A stretch of 64,000 nt of DNA from Capsicum annuum (taxonomy: Eukaryota; Streptophyta; Magnoliopsida; Solanales; Solanaceae): positions 15,076,702-15,140,701 of the forward strand of contig NC_061121.1 of NCBI RefSeq assembly GCF_002878395.1, read 5' to 3'. This document shows, piece after piece, positions 54,882 through 64,000 of this stretch. A program made the position numbers and the translations under genes. The notes beneath the pieces were generated by a model. The model searched no databases and was not told the DNA's origin. It was given only the letters and a program-made list of their open reading frames with translations. Numbering within the stretch: position 1 is the first letter of the stretch; each line of letters begins with the position of its first letter.

Positions 54882-56085
54882 CTATTCCTGATGGGATGGT
54901 AAGGCATAGAAACTATTCTGGCGCTGCCCGCCAGTAGTACCGAAAGGTGCGCCTTGAGGAGGAGCTGGATGGGCTAAAAGAGCTGGTGCACTGTTAGCCT
55001 GTGGCTGAGGACAAACATCTCTATTTCCCTGTCTAGCATGCGGGTAATCTCTAATACTGTGACCCTCCTGGCGACAAACATAACAACCTTTCTGACCCCA
55101 CAAATATCTATCTTCATAATCCTTACCACACTTGGCGCATGGGGGGCGATTAGGCTTCTCACTCACACTGTTCTGATATTTGGAAACAGAAGACTTACCC
55201 CACTGCTCCTGTCTATTTTTGGGTGCGGGAGAACTGGATGATGAATGTGCGGACATAGACGAATGATTCTAAAATTATGGGCGATCCCCACCATAGGATC
55301 TGGACTGACCATACTCAAACTGCTCCAATCTGGCCCTCTTATTTCCTCTTACTCTATCTCTCTCTTTTATTTTTTTGCCTCAATCTGCTGAGCATGCATC
55401 ATCAGCCTAGAAAGATCCATGTCTCAATTGAGCATAGCGGTATTACACTTCTTAACCACTAACCCAGATATACCAGTCACAAACTTTCTCATGCTTACCC
55501 TAAAGTCAGCCATCTGATCAGGGGCATACTTATACAGCTGATTGAACTTGAGGCAATACTTATTCACTGTCATAGAGCCTTGCCTTAGGTTCATAAACTC
55601 CTTTATCTTAGATTTCCTCATCTCAAGCAGTAAAAACTTATCTAAGAATGTATCCTGAAATACCTGCCAAGTCATGGGAGCTGCATTCTCTCCTCTACTC
55701 TTTTTCCACATCATAACCCAATCATAAGAAATATCTTTCAGCCTATAAGATGATAACTCTACACTCTCTTCTTCTGAGACATACATAATTTGGATGATCT
55801 TCTTTACCTTATTAAGATAGAGTTGTGGGTTCTCACCTGCTTTCGACCAGAAGAATTCTGACGGATTTATTCTCATAAAGTCTCTGATTCTTGCTGCAGC
55901 TAAATCCCCATCTTACTGAGGTAGAGCTGCAGCCTGACGTTTACCCTGACCATTTACTGTCATAGCTTGGGCTAGCGCCTAAAAAGCTGCCCGAAACTCT
56001 ACGTGTAACACATTTTTATTCAAGGGTATGCGGCCTAAGGTGGCTGATTATCATTTCCACGGGCATTGGCTCTGCGAAGAGGCAT
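54882..56085 (-). pseudogene. Gag with zinc knuckle
   Basis: The start MPLRRANARGND at 56083-56085 is followed by several stops. The core at 55424-55876 (SYRLKDISYDWVMMWK, TWQVFQDTFLDKF, SMTVNKYCLKFNQLYKYAPD) is well kept. The zinc knuckle at about 55060-55100 reads CYVCRQEGHSIRDY, where the last ligand C is Y. Confidence 0.9.
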
Positions 56086-56276
56086 ATTTAGTTATTAAAG
56101 AGCATGAGTTAATAGCAGATAGAGATAGTTGTAAGCACAATGGATCATGAAGAAAGAGATGACCTTTCCTAAAACGTCTTGTAGCCTTTTGCTCACAGGT
56201 GTGGTGCGCTACTTATCGATGATGAAGACTCTACATACCACGGTTTGTCAGACTCCCTAGGACTCTCTAAACCTTA

Positions 56277-56290
56277 GGCTCTGATACAAA
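56277..56290 (-). other. Primer binding site of the gypsy element
   Basis: TTTGTATCAGAGCC on the minus strand, one change from the Met-tRNA complement, a few bases inside the 5' LTR. Confidence 0.85.
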
Positions 56291-56293
56291 GTT

Positions 56294-58518
56294 TATAACG
56301 CCTCAAAATCTAGTTCTAGGGATACCACACGGTGCCCCGAACTACAAATAGTCCTGAGCTAACCCTGTCTGCTTCTACTAGTATAAATCTCAACACAAAA
56401 AGGATATGAGTATAAAATCATAGTAAAATGCGGAAAAACAATCTTAATTAGATAAGCATGTTTCGAAATGCTAATCCAAACAATCTGAAGAAAATAATAC
56501 TAAAATATCTGAATGTGACATCTAAAATCTAAGACTGAATCTAGTAGTTCAACAAATCTCTAATAACTAAGTCTAGAGAGTCACTGGGACATGCCCCAGC
56601 TGACTCAGCTGTCTAAAATGAACAACTGATAAGACATCTACTAATGAAACTAGAAAATTGAATAACATAGGTCCCCAAAATATGAGGACTCACCAACTTC
56701 AGGGATGTAGATGAGGTGCTCGGAAAGTTACTCTCGCTGTTGAGACTGAGCACCTGAGCCTACATTATGAGACAATGTAGAACACAGACATACATGTGGA
56801 TCAGTACTTTGAGGATGTACTGAGTATATGGGGATACATGCAATGTGTAAAAGCAAATCATCATAATCATCATTTATAAAACCATGCATCATAAATGTAA
56901 ATGACTCACATAGCTTGAGTAATATGAAAATAAAGCATGAATAGTAAAATATGTAATCTAAATCTTGTGAGTCATCACACTTAGTTCTGAAATCTGTATT
57001 TTTGTTTTATTTCTCAAATTTTGTAAGCTAAAAGAAGTGTGAAAATCATTCTACATAATAAACTCTTTATCTCAACAAGCCATTTTACGAGGAGGGAACT
57101 TCTATTTGGGAGGTTCTTCTAACTGATATGTACACCATGTGAGCATCCATAGTGTCCCGCGACTATCCCCCGTAAGGTTAGGGTTGTTCTACCCTTGCCA
57201 TCGGAATAGAACAATCTATCTCAGTGATCACTATCTCAGTCATCCACATATAGTGGGAATAAATATCTCAAACTACAGTGGCATGTAGTTTTGGGTATGA
57301 AGCCGTAGTAATATGCCCAACTCGGTGCTAAGTACTACTCCCAATTTTATGATCAAAGTCTCAAGAAAAATCCATTTTAAAAGTAATCACATGGTCCATA
57401 AGGAAATCAATTATAAAATTTGTAATCTTATTCTGTAAAGGGGATTTCAACTCTATTATGACCAAAAGGTCAAATCTTTCTAAATTACTTCAAAATAATC
57501 TAATCATAGGGTGCATGTAGCACAACAATTCTTCAAAATCACATTATAAAATAGGGCTTAATGACCCATATGTTAATATCATTATATAACATCTCAAAAT
57601 TCATGCTTTATATCATAAACATACATAAATCACTTGAAAATCTGGAAATTTCAGCTTTATGCAAAATAATATCAACATGCTCATGTAAATCAACTTCTAA
57701 AACATTGAAAATCTCCTAATCTCATAAACAACAATATAGGGTATAAATTCATACTTCAAATTCATAGGAAAATATGTAAAATCATGTATCTTTGTAATTA
57801 ATACAAGTTTTGGGCACAAGAATGAAAAGATTCTTCTTGTTCAAACCTCACATACCTTAGATTATGGACTTTGAATGAACTCTTGCTTTTGAGATGCTAT
57901 TCGTACTATTGGTGGGTGAGTCTCGAAGCTCTCAGTCTGGGGATTCCAATTCTTGAATCAATTTTGAAAAGTGACGGTTAAATTTTGAGTTCTCTTGAAT
58001 TTTGGGTTGAAACCCTAGACCTTGTTCTTGAGTAACTTGTGAGAAATATCATGTATTTTGGTGATTTAGGGATTAAATCCCGTGTTAGGGCTGAAAAATA
58101 CCTATCTTATCCTTAATGATTCAAAGAAAAAGTTGAAAATTTGACCCAGCCGGAGTTAGCAAGGCGCCGCCCTGCCAAGTCCACCGGACTTAGCAAGGTG
58201 CCGCCCCACCTGGGCCAACGCGATAGCCAGGGCGACGCGGGCTTATCGCGGAGGCTTATTGTTTTGCAACCCCAAACATGCCCTTAAGCTCGTCTAAAAA
58301 TTCTGAAACACACCCGAGATGTACTTTTGACTTGCCCCATCGTATATCCACAAAAAAATCAACAAACGGAGGTTAGAAAGGTTGTGAAATAATTCATCAA
58401 AGTTTGAAGGTATTAAAATAAACTAAGTCCCAACACTTAGTCAAAAATTCTAAGTATAAGGCTTCTTTTAACATGCTATAAAGGCTTAGACAATGAGGAA
58501 AATTTGTAGGGTCTTACA
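56294..58518 (-). repeat. 5' LTR of the nested gypsy element
   Basis: 2,225 bp from TGTAAGACCC to GGCGTTATA on the minus strand. Contains the uninterrupted TTTATAAAA site of the Mutator-like insertion. Confidence 0.93.
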
Positions 58519-59727
58519 ATTAAGTACTCGTGTCTTTATCCGCCTCAACTCCATGCCCGTAGGCCTAGACATGCTTTCTCCCATCAATTCTAAATTATGA
58601 AAATATAAAATCTTCTACTCATTAAATCTAGCCTACCTGGACGCCAAACTTTTGGGAGAAATAAGCTGCAACAAAGATTATCTTTCCTTTCCTTGATGTC
58701 TTGGGAATAATCAACCATCTAAAAATCTAGCAATAAGAAGAGTAATAAGTAATTACTCTTCAATCAAATATTTTGGGGATTCAAACTCACTAATTCTACC
58801 CTTAATTTAAGGTCTATATCATTCCTCAAGTTTAATTAATCATTTATTAGCTCTTTCAAGCTTAACCCATTTCCATTAATGGAGTTTTTATGTTAAAAAT
58901 CTCATCTTTACGGAATTCAAGGTTCCTAATCGTCAAATTCATAATCTAGTTTATGAAATTTATGTTATTATTTTTTATTTATAACTTAGAATCAGTTCTA
59001 GGTCATATTAAAAACACCCATGAGTATTCCCCAAAAGAATTCTACCATTAAAGTTCTTTCTAATGATTCTTAGATATTAAAGGATTAAAAGATGAAGAAA
59101 ATAATGGAAAAACTTACCTCAACAAAGGAATTTCACCTTAAACTTTGAGAAATCATCTCTATAGGGTTGGGGAATGAAATTTGGGATTTTTAGACCTAAA
59201 ATACAGCTGAAGCTGATTTAAATAAAATCAGAATTTTCGCTATAGCGAAATTTCGTTTAGCCCGGACAATGCTCAGTAAAATAGTCATAACTTTTTACTC
59301 CGAACTCGAATTGAGGAACGGTTTATTGAGTTGGAAAGAGGACTAATGTATCTTTAATTTGATAGGTAATGTGACCCCTAACTCCTTATATTACATGAGA
59401 TATGATCATTTGAAGTTGTCCCTAATAAAAACCCATATCGAAACTATATCGGAAAGAAAGTTTTATACTTATATTTGTGTTAGGCATATTATACGACCTT
59501 TATTCATACCTAAAGAACTTTCAAAACTAAGGAATTGATATTAGAACTCATGAATAATTAAATTCATCGAGCTTGAGTCCATCTAGACACATCCGAAGGC
59601 TAGAATCTTCACCAAGAAATTCAATGTGACATAATAAATAAAATATTGGATATTTTGGACCCAAGTTAATATTGAGGAATATAAATTTATTACGAATAAT
59701 TTAGTAACGATGAAATGGGTCGTTACA

Positions 59728-60734
59728 ATCAGATAGCAATTTACCATCCGTTCATTCCCAAACAGACATTCAGTGGAGAAAAGTACGAGGTTGGAATTAG
59801 AGAGATATTACTAACAGAGTTGCTTATACTTCACCGTGTTCACTTTCTTGATATTCTTATCGACCAATCCACATTCTATACTCAATAATTCTATCAAAGC
59901 TTTTCAAAATACTAAGATGTGGAGCCAAATATTTACACACGAATCACTTATTGTCCCTTCAATGGCATAAGTTTGAAACTTGAGTTTCACGAAAGCCAAA
60001 TAAAGATGGTTAAAAGATTCAACTTGATGAAGACAAACATCCAAAAGCACCTCTTTTTCACTACCGAAGCTCTAAAGTCCCGAATTCAATTCTAAAAAGT
60101 ACTACGAGATGCTACATTAATCTGCTATTTGAATTTCAACACTAAATAGGTCACACCTAATCTATCCAATGCACAAGCTCTCTCTGAGACACCAAACTTG
60201 GTTTCTAGTCAAGACTATTCTATGAAGAATCTACATCTTGATCATATGCAAGTCACCATACCATTTACAAGTCACATAACTTAGATACTCCCATGCAATC
60301 AATCAAGACTACTAAATTATTTTATAAAACTAGCTTCAACATCTCACAACTACTATTCTTTTTAACTCTAAATCACTCACCATTTCAATCTTAGTGTTTA
60401 CTACTGTACATATATGACAACATAACCTCTCACTCATTACACAAACTTACAACTATTAGCGATAGAAATCCCATGGAATTAGAGCTTACAACACATTCTT
60501 CTCCCAAACATTGTTAATATCCATTTAATCATCATATCTTAATCACTCAACAATCATATCCACCAAGAATCACCCAAGAAAATATTAATCATGCCATTTA
60601 ACAATGCACTTATTCCCCCCATTCAAGGTCATTCTTAATTATTTTATAAATGTAACTAAGTCATTTAATTTTGCATTGCCACTATCATGGAAATTAATAT
60701 CCTCTAAAAGAGTCATACATCAGCTAACTCTATA
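59728..60734. other. Unassigned DNA between two LTR copies
   Basis: About 1 kb without open frames. It does not resemble the adjoining LTR on either strand as far as I can read. It may be internal sequence of the large gypsy family or older flank. Confidence 0.4.
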
Positions 60735-61108
60735 GGATATGTATATGTTGGATCGAGTACCATACTGGTACGGATATGTATATGTTGGATCGGATACCAC
60801 GCTGGTATGTATATGTATATGTTAGATCGGGTACCACGCTGGTACGGATATGTATATCTTGGATCGGGTATCACATCGGTACGGATATATATATGTTGGA
60901 TCGGGTACCATGCTGGTACAGATATGTATATGTTGGATCGGGTACCACGCTGGTACAGATATATATATGTTGGATCGAGTACCAAGCCGGTACAGATATA
61001 TATATGTTGGATCAGGTACCACGCCGATATAGATATGTATATGTTGGATCGGGTACCACGCCGGTACGAATATGTATATGTTGGATCGGGTACAACACCG
61101 GTACGGTA
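60735..61108 (+). repeat. 37-bp minisatellite, third array
   Basis: Ten units. The word GGATC (with small variants) steps by exactly 37 bp (60751, 60788, 60825). All six frames stay open through the array. Confidence 0.93.
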
Positions 61109-62157
61109 CATGAACATAGATTGTTCCCTGCAAGTCATGACTATTTGGGCAAAAATAAGTCCCATAACATGTGTATACATATTTGTGTTGAGTCTGTGGA
61201 TGTTTATAGTATGGTTGATACTCTTGATGGTTATGTGGCTTGTTTGTGAGCACTGTTTGATTTGTTATTGTTTAATTATTGATTCATTGGGTATTTGATT
61301 GTGTGATATGTATATAAAAAAGTGAAACTTTGCACTTACTTATATGTTGGTTGACTTGATTCATTTATACGTGTTTTAATCGTAGCTTACCATAATGACT
61401 AGTTATCATTCTTTAATATTATAATAGAGCATTTGGTTGTTAGCTCGAGTGTTTAGTGTGGGTTGTTTATGATTACGGGTTTGTACCTGTGAATATGAGT
61501 AATGAAAAAGATAAGGTGAATAAAGAGGAATAGTAATGTATTAGCGTTGGATTGCGGTTGATGGTGTGAACTAATGAGGCTAGAGTATGCTAGTAGCAAA
61601 TATACTATCAATGGATTTGGACGAGTATTTGGATGTTGTAACTTATATAGGTAAAGTAATAATATTATTACAACCTTAGTTGAATTATATTCCATTAAAT
61701 ATGTCATGATTTATTTTTCTTAATTCTATTTTATGATTATATGAACTAACACGATCGGCCGATGATACCTACTAGTACATGTGGTTGTACTGACCCTACT
61801 CTTCTACATTTCTTCTTGGAGTGTAGACTGGATGCAGGTTAGCTGCAGTTACTAGATGGATGACGATATTCAGTACTAACTTCTGCACTTTCTTCCTGTT
61901 AGAGTCTTTGTATTATTTATTTCATTGTCAGTTTATGTTGTAATAGGTAGCTCTTGTACACGTCTGGCCAAGTCTTGGGATAGTGAAGGACATTTGTAAG
62001 AAGTATTTGTAAAATGTTTGTTTAATAGTATTCAATTTACTTTATATTTCCTTAAAATTAGAAGTCTTCCGCATATTTTTAGTTGGGTAATAAGGGTCCT
62101 CCTAACTACTTAGAATAGCGTAGGTGCCCACACAGTCGGTTAGTCTGGGTCGTGACA
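60735..62157 (+). mobile_element. Third copy of the large gypsy LTR, 5'-truncated
   Basis: Starts inside the 37-bp minisatellite and follows the solo LTR from there to GGGTCGTGACA at 62157. A primer binding site follows directly, so this is a 5' LTR in plus orientation. Confidence 0.88.
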
Positions 62158-62159
62158 GT

Positions 62160-62172
62160 TGGTATCAGAGCC
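62160..62172 (+). other. Primer binding site of the third LTR copy
   Basis: TGGTATCAGAGCC, a perfect initiator Met tRNA complement, two bases after the LTR end. Confidence 0.92.
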
Positions 62173-63463
62173 TTAGGTTCACCGGTCCCACAAGTATAAG
62201 AGCAATATCAAGTATAGTTCCGTAGATTGGTGTGTAGGGCCCCACACCCAATCTTTGGAAGGTTATGAGGCATACAAAAAATCATTTTCCTCTCTTTCTC
62301 TTCATTGTGACGTCCTAATCTTGGACTATTAGATTGAATCCAATTGGTATCTAGACAATTCTAATTGGTATCTTAACAGAGCTCAATTGGAATGAAGTTA
62401 ATTCCAATTGGTATCTTAGTAATTTTGAATGAAAATCTAGGAGATTTCAACTGGTATCTGTTAATTAGGTCTAAAAGTTATTGTTAATAGGTAAAGACTT
62501 GTGAAAGTTGTAAACTTATTGATTGCTTGTATTTCATATTTAGCTAAACTTGTGTTGCTAGATTTTTTTCATTATTGTGAATTATTTTTGTTTGAATTTA
62601 AGTGATGAAAATTGACCAAGTTGTTTTTGTTGATAATTGTGATAAGATTATTTAATTTCTTGTTATTGTGAAGCTAGCATTTCTATGGTGCTTACTTATT
62701 TTTTTTGTACTATTATATTGATGAAATTGATGGTTTGAGAATTGAGAGGATGATATGAGAAGATGATGTCAAGAAAAGATGGTGAAAAGGTGACATGAAT
62801 AAAAGACTGAGGCGATATGTGTTTTCTATAATGAGAGGTTCTTTAATGATGTTGTGGATGAATCCTTGTGTGATTCAATTATTTGATATTATGTGGGGAT
62901 CCTTGTGTGGTCCGATCATTGAGACAATATTTAGAATTTTTGTGCATTTCTATTATTGAAACTATAATAGGTTCCTTGTGAGGACTAGCTAGGTGACATT
63001 ATTTTTTAGGTCTTTATGTGAACAGATTTTTAATGCTTGGCAAAACAATGAGTTTTAAATAAAATTGACAAAAACTAGCAGAGGTTGTTGATACCTATAG
63101 AATTTGATCGATAACTTGTCTGGAATGTGATATTGGTGATGAGACTATTAATGACCTGCAATCGATTTATTTTGCTTTACCTTGCTTATGTGCTAGTGGT
63201 GTGGGGACTACTCTTGAGGTGATTAAGACTTAAGTGAAGCCCGTAATAAAAATATTATTAGGTAAAAATAAGAATGGCTATGTATATCTTAAATTGGTGT
63301 TAGTGATATAAGAGTGGTTTGGCTTGACCATGAAGTGTTAGTCGTTGAAAAATATTTGAGTCAGTGATTGTCTGGATATAAGTTATAGCTATGGATTTAT
63401 ACATTAGGGAAAATCTTGAGAAGATAAATTATTGTTGACTTGACCTTGTGGTTGAATTATGCA
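62173..63463 (+). mobile_element. Leader region of the large gypsy element
   Basis: Follows the primer binding site (TTAGGTTCACCGGTCCCACA onward). About 1.3 kb without a gag frame. Probably untranslated leader, or a deleted interior, since a piece of LTR follows. Confidence 0.55.
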
Positions 63464-63666
63464 TGTACATGTCTGGCCAAGTCTTGGGATAGTGAAGGAC
63501 ATATGTAAGAAGTATTTATAAAAAGTTTATTTATTAGTATTTAATTTACTTTATATTTCCTTAAAATCAGAAGTCTTCTGCATATTTTTAGTTGGGTAAT
63601 AAGGGTTCTCCTAACTACTTAGAATAGCGTAGGTACCCGCACGGTGCGTTAGTCTGGGTCATGACA
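63464..63666 (+). repeat. LTR end fragment
   Basis: About 200 bp from GTCTGGCCAAGTCTTGGGAT to GTCATGACA match the last part of the LTR ending at 62157. Confidence 0.85.
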
Positions 63667-64000
63667 GCGTCGCAAACCTTAAGGTTTACCATGGGTTAGG
63701 CGCCACCTACCCTATGTTTTTGTAGTGTAGGAACTCTGTTTTTGAGTTAATTCAAGGGAAATAAGGTCTTTTGACATCACATAACCGTACCTAAACATAT
63801 TTACACGGATTTAAGGCTCTCAAATATGTTTTAACTCAATCAAATCCCTAATTCATCTTCTAAAGCACAAGAGGAGAGAAACCAACTTAGGGTTTGCAGA
63901 TTCAAGCTTAAAGGGTCAATCTTTTCGCGATTTCTTCATCAACTAAGGTACGTGGGGCTATCCTAAAATCATTGGGCATACGTTTTATGGTTTTTATCAA
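63667..64000. other. Unassigned DNA at the right edge
   Basis: Does not continue as a primer binding site. No frame or family recognised. Confidence 0.4.

Larger units (their letters stand above)
47291..58518 (-). mobile_element. Ty3-gypsy retrotransposon, Tekay/Del chromovirus type, degenerate
   Basis: Minus-strand element with 5' LTR 56294-58518 and 3' LTR 47291-51260 (enlarged by a 1.7-kb insertion). The primer binding site for initiator Met tRNA is at 56277-56290 and the polypurine tract at 51261-51273. The 4.6-kb interior carries gag, protease, RT, RNase H and integrase with a C-terminal chromodomain-like tail, in that order, broken by stops. The flanks GTTAA (47286-47290) and ATTAA (58519-58523) differ at one base. 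The uninterrupted version of the site is seen near 29708-29725, confirming the insertion. Confidence 0.94.
46159..59727 (-). mobile_element. Truncated inverted copy of the large gypsy LTR, split by a full element
   Basis: On the minus strand it starts at 59727 with TGTAACGACCCATTTCATCG, like 25147, runs to 58519, and resumes at 47290 after the nested element. It passes through the 37-bp minisatellite (46236-46520) and stops near 46159, about 1 kb short of the LTR end. The flanks show no target duplication, as expected after truncation. Confidence 0.85.

Noticed and set aside
51481..56085. Endogenous pararetrovirus instead of a retrotransposon
   Set aside because: An integrase with chromodomain-like tail, paired LTRs, primer site and polypurine tract are present, and no movement or coat protein frame is seen.
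60713..61298. Overlapping open frames of 143-163 codons on both strands
   Set aside because: They are translations of the 37-bp minisatellite, open in every frame because the unit has no stop codon and is not a multiple of three.

Overview
The window is plant nuclear DNA. It is AT-rich and has one long spliced gene, a cytochrome P450 relic and many transposable elements. TS-type and Au-type tRNA-derived SINEs, SolS-like SINEs and Tekay/Del-like Ty3-gypsy elements point to the nightshade family (Solanaceae). I cannot resolve the genus.

The only intact gene I can support is the beta subunit of the mitochondrial processing peptidase (MPPB, also core protein 1 of the plant cytochrome bc1 complex). 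It lies on the minus strand at 4138-24349. Nine exons with GT-AG introns join in frame to 531 codons plus a stop. The zinc site (H141, E144, H145, E221) lies entirely in exon 1. Intron 1 is about 12.1 kb. It holds a 7.1-kb LINE with a perfect 16-bp target duplication. The LINE carries a five-fold internal tandem duplication and has lost its reverse transcriptase core, and a hAT-like element is inserted in it. Next to exon 1, intron 1 also holds a ~2.9-kb tandem array whose monomers include copies of the exon 1/intron 1 boundary. Smaller introns hold SINEs, a MITE inside a SINE, a Stowaway-like MITE and a LINE tail. Left of the gene are a hAT-type MITE and a broken CYP86-clan P450.

From 25147 to 36212 lies a solo LTR of a large Ty3-gypsy family (about 3.2 kb net, target duplication ATAGA). 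Two non-autonomous gypsy-type elements, each with its own 5-bp target duplication, are inserted in it. The second sits inside a 37-bp minisatellite that belongs to the LTR. From 36213 to 46158 there is mostly gene-free DNA with a Stowaway-like MITE, a Mutator-like foldback element and two duplicated segments.

From 46159 to 59727 a truncated, inverted copy of the same large LTR is split by a degenerate but complete Tekay/Del-type gypsy element (47291-58518). One LTR of that element holds a 1.7-kb Mutator-like element, and the sister LTR preserves the empty site. From about 60735 a third copy of the large LTR, with primer binding site and leader, runs toward the right edge.

I found no convincing new enzymatic system. 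The most unusual feature is the intron-1 array that has multiplied the MPPB exon 1 donor splice site. The most informative is the set of nested insertions, whose order can be read from target duplications and empty sites.
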